Source of the DNA: an uncultured Acidimicrobiales bacterium
GTDB lineage: Bacteria > Actinomycetota > Acidimicrobiia > Acidimicrobiales > SZUA-35
Direction of reading: 5' to 3'
Assembly (NCBI GenBank): GCA_938009905.1
Contig: CALLGK010000042.1
Coordinates: 1 to 44,488 of the forward strand
Length of the DNA: 44,488 nucleotides
Part shown: piece by piece, positions 33,843 through 42,566 of the stretch
Position numbering within the stretch: the first letter of the stretch is position 1
Layout: every line of letters begins with the position of its first letter
Made by a program: the position numbers and the translations under genes
Notes under the pieces: model-generated
Told to the model about the DNA's origin: nothing
What the model saw: the letters and a program-made list of their open reading frames with translations, nothing else
Databases searched by the model: none

Positions 33843-35826
33843 CGTAGAGGTGCCGGAGGCCGCTCGATAGTGCGGCGATGGTTGCTGGCTCGATCACGAT
33901 CACAGCATCGAACTCGAGCCCTTTCACTTGCTCAGGGTTGAGCAATGCGATCGCGTCGGCCCCAGGCAATCCGCGTCGGCCGATGCGCTCGATGGGCAGG
34001 TCCGTCGCCTCCTCCATCACGGATTCGATGGCATCGAGATCAGCGTCGACGGCCACGACGGCCACGCTGGTGGTGGTCTCTCGCACGGCGGAGATCTCGG
34101 CAATCACGGCTGGGCCGAACTCGCCGTCACCGACATCGATGATGAGCGGCGGCGCCCCGCCGGGTCGCACGGAACGGGCCGGTGTGACTCCAGGAGCAGC
34201 TTCGGGAAGCAACCGGTTGGCCACATCGAGGATCGATGCTGGCACTCGATAGCCGACGGTGAGCTCAGTCATCTGAACGAGCTCGTCATCGAGCGAGTGA
34301 TCCATCGCGTGAAGTGCTCCGTCCCAGGTGCCGGGGGCGACCACCGACGTTGCTTGTGCCAGGTCGCCAAGAATGGTCATCGAACCGGCCCTGGCTCGAC
34401 GTCGCAGCATGCGCAACGCCATCGCCGAAAGGTCCTGCGCCTCGTCGACCACCACATGGCCGTACGTGGTCGCCACGCCAGCCGTCAGAGCCGTTGCCTC
34501 GTCAAGAAGCCCCATGTCGGCATCGGTCCATTGCTCCTCTGCGAGCTTTGATGACGCCTTCCGTTTGATGAGCGCCTGCTCGTCTGCCGTCAGCTGACCT
34601 TCAGCCGCCACCTTCAGCCGCGTTGGCGAACCGAGCAGCTCGCGCACGATGACCGCGGCCGACATCGTCGGCCACATCTTGTCGAGGTCCTTCTTGAACG
34701 TTGCGTCGGATTGGAGTGACCGGGTGAACGTCGCCTGTGTTCCGGTGTCGACTCCCGCTCGCTGGCTGTGTCGGCGCCATGCTTCCTGCACAAGCATTTG
34801 CCGAAAGACGTCACGAGCATCGTTCGCAGGCAGATTGCGGGAGAGCGCCGTCTTCTGCAGTTGCTCAACCTCGCTGCCATCGAGCCGCACAACGTTGATG
34901 CCAGATCGCAGTTCGAGGCCTTCAGCCGGGACTGAGATGCGAGATCGGATCGACTGCGCAATCACGGCGGCCATCCGCAGGTCGCCTTTGAGAGCTGTGA
35001 CAACGTCGTTGTCACTCGCCCGAACGCGAAAGCGAGCACCCAGCAGTGCTGGGGCCGTCGTTTGAATGACGGACGTTTCACCGAGCGACGGCAAGACGTC
35101 GGAGATGTATCGCAGAAAGACAGTGTTTGGGCCGACCACAAGCACCTGCGTGTCGGCGAGGAGCTCTCGGTGTTGGAACAGCAGGTAGGCAGCTCGATGC
35201 AATCCAACGGCCGTCTTTCCGGTTCCCGGCCCGCCCTGCACGATAAGCAGCCTGCCGAGGTCGGCTCGGATGATCTCATCTTGTTCTGCGGCGATCGTGG
35301 CGACGATGTCGCGCATCTGCCCTGATCGAGCGCGATCAAGTTCGGCCAAGAGTGGATCCGGAAGCCCGCTACCGCCGCTGCTTTCCGGATCAGTGAGGTC
35401 TTCGTCGAACAGGGCAACGACGGTGCGATCGTCGATGCTGAATCGTCGACGATGCACAAGCCCACACGGGTCGACCGAGGTCGCTCGGTAGAAGGCGGCC
35501 GACACCGGGGCCCGCCAGTCGAGAATAACGGGCTCGCCGTTGGCGTCTTCCACGTGTCGGCGCCCGACATACCAGCGATCGCCGATGGTCGCTCCGTATC
35601 CCTCTTCTTCGATGCGGCCAAAGCACAGCGGTCCGGCCCCAACCTTCAGGTCGTTTTCGCGCTTACGAAGGTGCCACTGGGCGACTCGAGCGTCGGCGGT
35701 GTTCTCATCTCGAACGGCGCGATCGCTTACCTGCCGGGCGGCCTCAGCTCGACCCTGCATCTCGTCGAGGCACGCATGCGCCCGATCGAGAACCTCTTGT
35801 TCGGCCTTCAGCTCCTGCTCAGACAT
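33754..35826 (-). CDS. helD: HelD-type RNA polymerase-associated helicase-like ATPase
   Basis: 690 aa. N-terminal coiled-coil arm (about 1-60), then HelD-specific blocks LCFGRIEEEGYGATIGDRWYVG (in two parts), VILDWRAPVSAAFYRAT and MRDIVATIAAEQDEIIRADL. Walker A is GGPGTGKT (198-205), motif II is VVVDEAQDLSAMALRML, and the C-terminus has the UvrD-like HLYVSLTRAVQYL. HelD uses ATP to strip stalled or idle RNA polymerase from DNA and in some actinobacteria lowers rifampicin sensitivity. It is the last of three minus-strand genes, 12 bp after the DUF2510 gene. Confidence 0.9.
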   Translation of the reverse strand: MSEQELKAEQEVLDRAHACLDEMQGRAEAARQVSDRAVRDENTADARVAQWHLRKRENDLKVGAGPLCFGRIEEEGYGATIGDRWYVGRRHVEDANGEPVILDWRAPVSAAFYRATSVDPCGLVHRRRFSIDDRTVVALFDEDLTDPESSGGSGLPDPLLAELDRARSGQMRDIVATIAAEQDEIIRADLGRLLIVQGGPGTGKTAVGLHRAAYLLFQHRELLADTQVLVVGPNTVFLRYISDVLPSLGETSVIQTTAPALLGARFRVRASDNDVVTALKGDLRMAAVIAQSIRSRISVPAEGLELRSGINVVRLDGSEVEQLQKTALSRNLPANDARDVFRQMLVQEAWRRHSQRAGVDTGTQATFTRSLQSDATFKKDLDKMWPTMSAAVIVRELLGSPTRLKVAAEGQLTADEQALIKRKASSKLAEEQWTDADMGLLDEATALTAGVATTYGHVVVDEAQDLSAMALRMLRRRARAGSMTILGDLAQATSVVAPGTWDGALHAMDHSLDDELVQMTELTVGYRVPASILDVANRLLPEAAPGVTPARSVRPGGAPPLIIDVGDGEFGPAVIAEISAVRETTTSVAVVAVDADLDAIESVMEEATDLPIERIGRRGLPGADAIALLNPEQVKGLEFDAVIVIEPATIAALSSGLRHLYVSLTRAVQYLGIVHRQPLPPALQDRPQAG

Positions 35827-35838
35827 GAACCGAGCAAC

Positions 35839-36951
35839 TTAGGGCATCTGTGGTTGCCCTGGCTGGCCAATTTCTGAAAGGCCAAGCTCTGGAGCGATTC
35901 GGCCACCGAGCGCCCGATACAGGAAGAACAATCCGACGCCCCATATTGCCGACGTGAACCCACCGAGGATGGCGCCAACGACCTGCAGAGCCAGGAAGAA
36001 CGGGGCGTTCGATGCTCCGAACAGATCGGCCACGATGATGATCGATGCCTCGGGATCAACTTGGTCGCCGAACGCTCCGGTGATGATGCTGCCCGTGAGC
36101 TGGATGCCAACCAGCAGGGCGACCAACAACAGGATCCGTCCCAGAATCGGCATGAACTTGCCACCGGTGAGCTGCCACGACGAGGCAAACGAATTGACGC
36201 CCCGCGGGCCGACCGCCGCTCCGGTGGACACAAGCGAGAGTCGAACGCCGACATAGAGAGCAACGGCGACAAAAGCCAAGAACCCAAGGATCACAGCACC
36301 CACACCGCCAACTGATGCGCCGGCCGCGATGAGCAACACAAACGCAACGCCAAGCACGATGTAGACAAGCACGAGTCCGAGGAACGCGCCAAGCACTCGG
36401 GGAAGCCTCAATACGGCATGAACCAGAGAATCACCCCACGGCAACGGACTGCCAGCTTGTGCGTTTCCCGCCTGGTGCACGATCGCAGCAGCAAGTATGA
36501 GCCCCGACAGGGTGGACAGCAGGAACGACCCGAAGAACAGGTACCCAGCCTCGGCCGAGAATCCTTCGAACTCGAACGTGTTATTGGCCTGGTCGTTGAT
36601 GATCGTGAGGCCCTTGAGCGCCTGCCACATGAGGATGCCGCTGAGCATCGCAACCGGCACTGAAATCACCACGGTGAGCGTGAAGAGGTGACCGGCCCGA
36701 GCCCGAATGACATCCATGACCGAGGACAACCACGGACCGATCGGCTCAAGACCGTTGTCGCCAAGTGGGGGCCCGGTTGATGGACCGCCGGGAGGGAGGT
36801 TGCTGGCGGCGTCACCAGACAACGTTGCCTGCGTCCACTGTGTGCCATCCCACCAGCGGTGCTGGCCCGCGTGTTCTGGGTCGGCGTACCAGCCCGGTAC
36901 CGGAAGCGACTGCTTTGGCCCGAGTGGATCCTGGTCTGGCACATTTGTCAT
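35839..36951 (-). CDS. DUF2510 membrane protein
   Basis: 370 aa. Residues 18-42 are a DUF2510 motif (PGWYADPEHAGQHRWWDGTQ, then WT), a short cytosolic module frequent in actinobacterial membrane proteins. A Pro/Gly linker follows, then six or so membrane helices (about 90-350) of a YIP1/glycerophosphodiester-phosphodiesterase-N-like type. No catalytic motif. Its start overlaps the endonuclease/exonuclease/phosphatase gene stop by 4 bp (ATGA), so it is translationally coupled. Function unknown. Confidence 0.82.
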   Translation of the reverse strand: MTNVPDQDPLGPKQSLPVPGWYADPEHAGQHRWWDGTQWTQATLSGDAASNLPPGGPSTGPPLGDNGLEPIGPWLSSVMDVIRARAGHLFTLTVVISVPVAMLSGILMWQALKGLTIINDQANNTFEFEGFSAEAGYLFFGSFLLSTLSGLILAAAIVHQAGNAQAGSPLPWGDSLVHAVLRLPRVLGAFLGLVLVYIVLGVAFVLLIAAGASVGGVGAVILGFLAFVAVALYVGVRLSLVSTGAAVGPRGVNSFASSWQLTGGKFMPILGRILLLVALLVGIQLTGSIITGAFGDQVDPEASIIIVADLFGASNAPFFLALQVVGAILGGFTSAIWGVGLFFLYRALGGRIAPELGLSEIGQPGQPQMP

Positions 36952-37769
36952 GCGTTCGTTGCCTCTTCGGGGGGTCGACGCTCGTCGAGTTCGACCACAA
37001 CGGCGGAGTGATCTGATGGTACGACACCATCGTGAGCCTCGAGACCCGCGACCCGGGCCGACACCGGGTTACCGGTTGGCTTGGGCCGGGGCCATGAGGT
37101 CATCACGTAGTCGAGCCGGCGCCTCGGCCACTGCGCGTCTGGCGAGTGCTGGTTGTCGCGCGTCCAGGTGTAGCCGGGGCCATCGCCAACCGCGGCCCAC
37201 GCATCGGTGAAGACCAGTCCTGGCTCGTACGGCGGGGCGAGCCCGGTCAGCCGTCGGATCTCGTCAGACTCGGCCACTGCGTTGAAGTCACCGGCCAGGA
37301 TCAGCGGATAGTTCATGTCTGCAGGCTCGCCGATCATCGGGCGAACCCACGCCATGATGTGTTCGAGCTGAGCCTGGCGAGTGAGGGAACCGTCATAGCG
37401 CCAATCGAGATGCGTGCACAGCAGCCACAGCTCACCGGCTGGACTGTCTACCTGCGCGACGACGGCTGAGCGGTGCCCAGGCGTTCCATCGGGTCCGGGC
37501 AAGATGAGCGTCTCGTGGTGAGCGATCGGCCAACGACTCAAGATGGCGTTGCCGAACTCGTGCCGGCGGCCATCGGCTCGAACGCTGCGGGCCACGTGGT
37601 AGCCAAACTGGTCGCCAAGCTCGTGCGCTTGATCGACGTCGTCTGACGCCCACACCTCCTGCAGAAACACAAGATCCGCGTCGACGCTTGCCAACTCGGC
37701 AGCAATCGCAGGCTGGCGCTCTTCCCACGGACCAAACCGCCACCAAAGGTTCCATGTGAGCACGCGCAT
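36948..37769 (-). CDS. Endonuclease/exonuclease/phosphatase family protein
   Basis: 273 aa. Metal-dependent EEP fold: LTWNLWWRFG at the N-terminus, LVFLQEVW (metal-binding Glu), LLCTHLDWRYDG, LILAGDFNAV (GDFN) and a final SDHSAVVVEL (catalytic His). A RRRLDYVMTS motif precedes it. Substrate could be nucleic acid, sphingolipid or inositol phosphate; the sequence does not decide. No signal peptide. It heads the operon with the DUF2510 and HelD genes. Confidence 0.85.
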   Translation of the reverse strand: MRVLTWNLWWRFGPWEERQPAIAAELASVDADLVFLQEVWASDDVDQAHELGDQFGYHVARSVRADGRRHEFGNAILSRWPIAHHETLILPGPDGTPGHRSAVVAQVDSPAGELWLLCTHLDWRYDGSLTRQAQLEHIMAWVRPMIGEPADMNYPLILAGDFNAVAESDEIRRLTGLAPPYEPGLVFTDAWAAVGDGPGYTWTRDNQHSPDAQWPRRRLDYVMTSWPRPKPTGNPVSARVAGLEAHDGVVPSDHSAVVVELDERRPPEEATNA

Positions 37770-37876
37770 GGATCGACGCTACCGGCGAGGTCGCGGCCGC
37801 GCTGCTTCTGTCCGCCCGACTCGAGATAGCCCGCTGATTCTCCGTCGACACAAGGTCATCTTCTACGCTCATCGCC

Positions 37877-38743
37877 GTGGGTGAATCCGAACAAGCGGCG
37901 GCGGTCGTCGATGAGCAAACGCCGACCATGTCGTTAACCGACGCCGCTGAGCGGCTTGGCGTTCACTACATGACGGCCTATCGATACGTCAGACTCGGCC
38001 ACTTGCGAGCCGAAAAGGTCGGAACCGAGTGGCGGATCTTGCCAGAAGACCTCGCTGCCTACGTCGCTGATGGTCCCCTTGCCAAGGCGCCCCCGACCGA
38101 GCACGATCTCAAGCAGGCCAAGCTCGACTTGCAGCAAGCACTTGTTGACGGCGACGAAGCAGCCGCATGGCAGGTCGTTGAACCAATCCTCGAACGAGTA
38201 GACGACGCAACCGTGTTGCACACGTCGCTTCTTGGTCCAGCGTTGGCTGATATCGGTGAGGCCTGGGCTGCCGGCAACCTCACCATTGCCGCCGAGCATC
38301 GGGCCACCGCCGTGGCCAGACGACTCATCGGCCGAGCTCGACCGTGGTTTCGTGGGCCGGGACGCCGCCGCGGTCTGGTCGTCGTGGGTGCGCCAGAGTC
38401 CGATCATCATGCGCTCCCAACGGCCCTCTTCGCTGATCTGGTTCGAGCGGAAGGTCCGGACGTCATCGACCTCGGGGCACAAACACCGGCCTCAACCTTT
38501 GCCGACGTGGCTCGAGAAACGTCAGGTCAGCTTGTGATCTCTGTCGTCGTCACGCACCTGGGAGCGCTCGACGACGTTCGTCAGATTGCGAGCGCCGTAC
38601 ACGAGGCAGACCCGACGGTTCCCATCCTCATTGGCGGCTATGCCGTACCGGACGAGGAAACGGCCATGGCACTCGGCGCGACGCACTGGTCGAAGTCGAA
38701 TGACGATGCCGCAACGCTTGTGGGCGAGCTCATCCAGCTGTAG
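37877..38743 (+). CDS. B12-binding regulator with excisionase-type HTH (CarH-like paralogue)
   Basis: 288 aa from GTG at 37877; ATG at 37928 is possible. HTH about 18-62 (LTDAAERLGVHYMTAYRYVR), closely like the regulator at 28030. Cap domain with W130-x9-E140-H141. Cobalamin domain with D176-H-H178, the DxH of DxHxxG (the last Gly is Pro). The spacing of these ligands is nearly that of CarH (Trp131, Glu141, His142, His177 as I recall). So it is a candidate adenosylcobalamin light sensor controlling genes nearby; the operator is unknown. Its neighbours are WhiB and ferrochelatase, suggesting tetrapyrrole or redox control (inference). Confidence 0.78.
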   Translation: MGESEQAAAVVDEQTPTMSLTDAAERLGVHYMTAYRYVRLGHLRAEKVGTEWRILPEDLAAYVADGPLAKAPPTEHDLKQAKLDLQQALVDGDEAAAWQVVEPILERVDDATVLHTSLLGPALADIGEAWAAGNLTIAAEHRATAVARRLIGRARPWFRGPGRRRGLVVVGAPESDHHALPTALFADLVRAEGPDVIDLGAQTPASTFADVARETSGQLVISVVVTHLGALDDVRQIASAVHEADPTVPILIGGYAVPDEETAMALGATHWSKSNDDAATLVGELIQL

Positions 38744-38797
38744 ATCGTCCGGGTGCGGTGGGCATCTGCGCCGAGCATCGGGCGCCGACCGGCAGAA

Positions 38798-39166
38798 CTA
38801 GCTTGCTTCCACCCACGGGTCGGGCTCTTCGGCGTACACCACGCCTCGGCCTTCCTTGAAGGCAAGATCTCGGGCGGCGATGACCGACCGACGAGATGGC
38901 GATCGAGGGGCGTATCCGGCCGCTGCTCGCTCTTCGTCGTTTTCTCCGCCCCAGAACCCGTGTTCGTGGTTGAGACGAGCATTGCGACGGCACGGGAGCA
39001 TGACGGGGCACACCATGCAATGCGACATCGCAAGGCGCTCCCGTTCAACTCGCCGCTCTGGCCGCTCTGCTGCTGGGCCAAAGAAGACCTCGGTCAAGCC
39101 ACCGCAAATGGCGTGTTTCGCCCAGTCGGTGTCGGCTTCCTCACTGATTGAGAAGTCGGTGTCCAT
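38798..39166 (-). CDS. WhiB-family [4Fe-4S] transcriptional regulator
   Basis: 122 aa. Four cluster cysteines: C21 (HAICGG), C50, C53 and C59 (SHCMVCPVMLPCRR), then the GFWGG turn (70-74) and a basic C-terminal stretch (RSPSRRSVIAARD) for DNA contact. WhiB proteins sense oxygen or NO through the cluster and bind sigma factor. Which WhiB class is not clear. It is divergent from ferrochelatase across 166 bp that holds a TTTAGCACTAAA dyad and three GAGGTG/CACCTC motifs. Confidence 0.92.
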   Translation of the reverse strand: MDTDFSISEEADTDWAKHAICGGLTEVFFGPAAERPERRVERERLAMSHCMVCPVMLPCRRNARLNHEHGFWGGENDEERAAAGYAPRSPSRRSVIAARDLAFKEGRGVVYAEEPDPWVEAS

Positions 39167-39200
39167 GGTGGGGGTTCTTCACTCGCTTTGGGGCGGGATC

Positions 39201-39257
39201 GAGGTGACATGACGAGCTCTTACCACCTCACGCATCGTTTTAGCACTAAATCACCTC
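39201..39257. promoter_or_regulatory. Palindromes in the whiB / ferrochelatase divergent region
   Basis: TTTAGCACTAAA (39239-39250) is a 5-bp dyad around CA. GAGGTG (39201-39206) faces CACCTC at 39224-39229 and again at 39252-39257. These could be operators for one or both genes; the TTTAG dyad is only distantly like iron-regulator boxes. Confidence 0.35.
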
Positions 39258-39332
39258 GGTTGTAAAGAGTCGACACGCAATCGGGCGGCTGCGTCGCGAG
39301 GATTACGCCGTATCAAGGCCCAGAATGACGTC

Positions 39333-40355
39333 GTGCGCGATCCCCAAGCCCTGCTGTTCCTGTCGTTCGGTGGCCCTGAGCAGCTCGACGACGTCATTCC
39401 GTTTCTGCGAAACGTGACCAAAGGCCGCAACGTGCCAGACGAGCGGTTGGCGGAGGTCGCCACGCAATACGAGATGTTTGGCGGACGATCGCCGATCAAT
39501 GAGCAGAACCGAGATCTCATCAATGCGCTCGAGGCTGAGCTCAACGCGAATGGCCACGACCTGCCCATCTACTTCGGCAACCGCAACTGGGAGCCCTACG
39601 TCGGTGACACGGTGGCCACCATGCGGGCAGACGGCATCGAGCGAGCCTTGGTGTTCGTCACGTCAGCCTTTGGGTCGTACTCCGGATGCCGTCAATACCG
39701 TGAGAACCTGGCTGAGGCCATCGGCGATCACGACGACATTGAGCTTCAGAAGCTTCGCCTCTTCTATAACCACCCAGGGTTCATCGAGCCAGCTGCCGCC
39801 AACGTGGCCACCGCGATCGCCAGCCACACCGCTCCCCCGCGCATCGTGTTCACCGCCCACTCGATTCCTCATTCGATGGCCGCGTCGTGCGATTACGAGT
39901 CACAGCTCAACGAAGCAGCGCAGCTGGTTGTCGACCAACTCGACCCTGCCACGCACGCCGGCTGGGACTTGGTCTTCCAAAGCCGAAGCGGGCCGCCCCA
40001 CATCCCGTGGCTGGAGCCAGACGTCAACGATCATCTCGCGACACTTGCTGAGGCTGATGGCGCGTCGCCGGTCACGCTCGTGCCGCTCGGGTTCATCAGT
40101 GACCACATGGAGGTGATGTTTGACCTCGACACCCAGGCCGTTGAGACAGCCAACGGCCTTGACCTCAGCATGAACCGAGCCCACACCGTCGGCACCGCCC
40201 CTCGGTTTGTCACGATGATCCGCGAGCTCATCGAAGAGCAAACGAGCGACAAAACTCGGCTGTTTATCGGCAGTGCAGGGCCATGGCCCGATCAGTGTCC
40301 AGAAGGCCACTGCATGACCGCCAAGCGCCCAGCTGGAGCTGGCAGACCCGGCTAG
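39333..40355 (+). CDS. hemH: Ferrochelatase (coproporphyrin/protoporphyrin type)
   Basis: 340 aa from GTG at 39333. Family pieces: LLFLSFGGPEQLDDV, YFGNRNWEPYV, FVTSAFGSYSGCRQY, VFTAHSIPHSM with the metal-binding His176, and FISDHMEVMFDLD with the acidic partner Glu260. It inserts iron into a porphyrin; in Actinomycetota the substrate is usually coproporphyrin III (CpfC). Cys322 and Cys327 near the C-terminus (DQCPEGHC) could be ligands of the [2Fe-2S] cluster found in some actinobacterial enzymes, but I cannot confirm the set. Confidence 0.92.
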   Translation: MRDPQALLFLSFGGPEQLDDVIPFLRNVTKGRNVPDERLAEVATQYEMFGGRSPINEQNRDLINALEAELNANGHDLPIYFGNRNWEPYVGDTVATMRADGIERALVFVTSAFGSYSGCRQYRENLAEAIGDHDDIELQKLRLFYNHPGFIEPAAANVATAIASHTAPPRIVFTAHSIPHSMAASCDYESQLNEAAQLVVDQLDPATHAGWDLVFQSRSGPPHIPWLEPDVNDHLATLAEADGASPVTLVPLGFISDHMEVMFDLDTQAVETANGLDLSMNRAHTVGTAPRFVTMIRELIEEQTSDKTRLFIGSAGPWPDQCPEGHCMTAKRPAGAGRPG

Positions 40356-40390
40356 CGACAGACCTAACTAGCGACCGACCCGGTTAGCGA
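40345..40390 (+). repeat. Three imperfect copies of a CTAGCGA-type repeat after ferrochelatase
   Basis: GACCCGGCTAGCGAC (40345-40359), CTAGCGACC (40368-40376) and GACCCGGTTAGCGA (40377-40390) run from the ferrochelatase stop to the stop of the convergent kinase gene. It is a small tandem duplication around stop codons, like that at 25867-25913. Confidence 0.6.
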
Positions 40391-41890
40391 TTACAGACCC
40401 CAGGGAGGCTGATTGCGACTCACTCGCCATGCCGCAATCTCTCGGCCCGTGTCTGTCGACGGCGTGGCGTCAACGAACGGCCACAGCTCTTCGGCCACCC
40501 GCCGCCAGTTGGCGGTTGCTTCGAGCCGAGCGAAGAGTCCCATCAGTCCAAGCGTGATGCGCTGCAAAATCACAAGCGACGGCGGCACGTTGAGCTCTTT
40601 CAGAAGTTCGCCTTGCGGCCCATCGGCGTCGAACAGCTGCTTCACACCGGCGGCGGCGTACTCCTCGTCGATGGTCACGAGACCATCGGTGAGCACGTAG
40701 CGATAGAAGAAGCGGAAGTAGTCGCCGACTTGCTCATCGGTGAACGGAGCGTCACGGCGTATCAGATCAGCGTCTTCGACGATGCCTCGGAACTTCGGCA
40801 TGTCGCCATCGATCACCATGGCCTGAATGAGCTCTTCGAAGAGTCGGGTTTCGGACGGGGTGAAGCGCTTGACGAGCCCGAAGTCGAGGAACGTGACCCG
40901 GCCGCCCTTCTCGAACAGATAGTTGCCTGGGTGGGGATCGCCGTTGAAGGCGTGAAGGCGATAGATCGAGCCGAACGAGAATCGGAAGATTGTCTCGGCC
41001 GCCAGGTTCTTCTCGTCGGTCGACCAGGTCATGACCTCGTCGAATCGGACGCCCGACGCGAGATCAGATGTGAGGATGCGGCCGGTCGACAGGTGGTCGA
41101 CGACATGCGGAACCGTGATGAACGGATGCCCGTCGAAGAACTCTGCGAAGTAGCGCTGGTTCCGCGCCTCGGCTTCGTAGTCGAGCTCTTCGATCAACCG
41201 CGACTTCAACTCGTCGACGATTGGTCCCGGCTGCATGCCGGGGAACATGGCCGAGAGACCTCCGAACAGCCACCCGGCGTTGTCGAGATCGGCGCTCACA
41301 GCGTCGGCAACGCCCGGATACTGAATCTTCACCGCAACGGCGCGCTCATCGCGGGTGATGGCGCGGTGCACCTGTCCAATCGAGGCTGATGCGATTGGTA
41401 CCGGGTCCCACTCGAGGAAGAGCGAGTCGGGTGATTCGCCGAGTTCACGCTCGATCTGTTCTGCCGCCAGCTCGGGGCTCATCGGCGGGGCATCGTGCTG
41501 CAGCGACGCCAGGGTTTGACGGACGTGATCTGGGAGGCCCGTGTCGATGTAGCTGGCCATCTGGCCAATCTTCATCATCGCGCCCTTCATGTTGCCGAGT
41601 TCAGCCGTGACGTCGGCCGCCGTCTTCATCTGAAACTCGGTGTCGAGGGCTTCTTTCCGCTCGGCCGACGCGAACGTCGTTTTCGCCTTGTGCAGCGCGA
41701 ACCGGCCGCCACTGCGAGCACCAAGCCGGGCGATTCGTAGATTTCGATCGACCATCCGCCCGCCCGAAACCGGCGAGGCTGACGAGCGACCTGAGAGGTA
41801 CTGCCGACCGGCAACGACCGCGGCAATACCGACGGCAACGCCGCAGGCGAGGGGGACAATTCGACGGGAACGGGAGCCAGAGGAAGGCAC
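40391..41890 (-). CDS. ABC1/UbiB (AarF-like) atypical kinase
   Basis: 499 aa from GTG at 41890; the open frame to 42004 would overlap the divergent GNAT gene. A membrane helix lies at about 11-27. Then the ABC1 core: the KxGQ motif in MMKIGQMASYID, ASIGQVHRA (Ala-rich loop), VAVKIQYPGV (Lys), ELDYEAEARNQ, HAFNGDPHPGNYL and FLDFGLVKRF. Family members act as ATPases or kinases aiding isoprenoid-quinone or lipid metabolism at membranes. In this class the substrate is unknown. Confidence 0.88.
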   Translation of the reverse strand: MPSSGSRSRRIVPLACGVAVGIAAVVAGRQYLSGRSSASPVSGGRMVDRNLRIARLGARSGGRFALHKAKTTFASAERKEALDTEFQMKTAADVTAELGNMKGAMMKIGQMASYIDTGLPDHVRQTLASLQHDAPPMSPELAAEQIERELGESPDSLFLEWDPVPIASASIGQVHRAITRDERAVAVKIQYPGVADAVSADLDNAGWLFGGLSAMFPGMQPGPIVDELKSRLIEELDYEAEARNQRYFAEFFDGHPFITVPHVVDHLSTGRILTSDLASGVRFDEVMTWSTDEKNLAAETIFRFSFGSIYRLHAFNGDPHPGNYLFEKGGRVTFLDFGLVKRFTPSETRLFEELIQAMVIDGDMPKFRGIVEDADLIRRDAPFTDEQVGDYFRFFYRYVLTDGLVTIDEEYAAAGVKQLFDADGPQGELLKELNVPPSLVILQRITLGLMGLFARLEATANWRRVAEELWPFVDATPSTDTGREIAAWRVSRNQPPWGL

Positions 41891-41951
41891 GGGTGGCAGC
41901 GTAGACGTGGCCAGGCGCAGGCCGGGCGACGGCCCGACTACCGTGGCCACG

Positions 41952-42566
41952 GTGATTCCAACCCTGATCACCCAGCGCCTCGCTTTGCGGGTGTGGAGGC
42001 CCACAGACTTGCCTGCGTATCAGGCGATGTCGGCGGACGCCGACGTGATGAAGTTCATCGGCGATGGCGTCCCACGAAGTCCGGAACAAGCCGCGAGTTC
42101 GTTCGAACGAATGACCGAAGGCTGGCGCAAACATGGCTTCGGCGTCTTTGCCGTCGAGCATCTCGAAACAGAGTCACTCATCGGCCTGTGCGGACTCGAA
42201 CAGGTCGACCCCTCGGTGCAGAGTGCGCTCGGAGCCGAGCGAGCGATCGAAATCGGCTGGCGGCTCGATCGTGAGCGTTGGGGCCAGGGCTACGCAACAG
42301 AAGCTGCGGCCGCGGCAGCCGACTGGGCGTTTTCGCAAGAGGCCAACCTCGACCTAGCCCGACTCCTCGCCATCATCCAGGTGAAGAACAGTCCATCGAT
42401 CCGTGTGGCCGAACGTCTCAAGATGACCCACGAGCGACGCACCATCGTGCCGGGTCATCAACAGTGGATCGACGTTTTCGAACTCGACCGAGCGGGGTGG
42501 ACCACGCCGGCCGGCCGCCACAACGACTCTGCGACTTCAACACCCGCGACCTCAGCGCATGAGTAG
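41952..42566 (+). CDS. GNAT-family N-acetyltransferase (RimJ/RimL-like)
   Basis: 204 aa from GTG at 41952 (in-frame GTG at 41943 also possible). GNAT pieces: LITQRLALRVWRPTDLPAY, IEIGWRLDRERWGQGYATEA (acetyl-CoA loop, QGYATEA) and VKNSPSIRVAERLKM. This is the RimJ/RimL-type group that acetylates protein N-termini or small molecules. It overlaps the next gene by 8 bp and so is coupled to it. Confidence 0.88.
   Translation: MIPTLITQRLALRVWRPTDLPAYQAMSADADVMKFIGDGVPRSPEQAASSFERMTEGWRKHGFGVFAVEHLETESLIGLCGLEQVDPSVQSALGAERAIEIGWRLDRERWGQGYATEAAAAAADWAFSQEANLDLARLLAIIQVKNSPSIRVAERLKMTHERRTIVPGHQQWIDVFELDRAGWTTPAGRHNDSATSTPATSAHE

Noticed and set aside
38767-38785. Hairpin GCGCC/GGCGC between the 37877 regulator and whiB
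   Set aside because: Only 5 bp with no T-run; too weak to call a terminator.
40613-41389. 258-aa plus-strand ORF
   Set aside because: Antisense to the ABC1 kinase core motifs.
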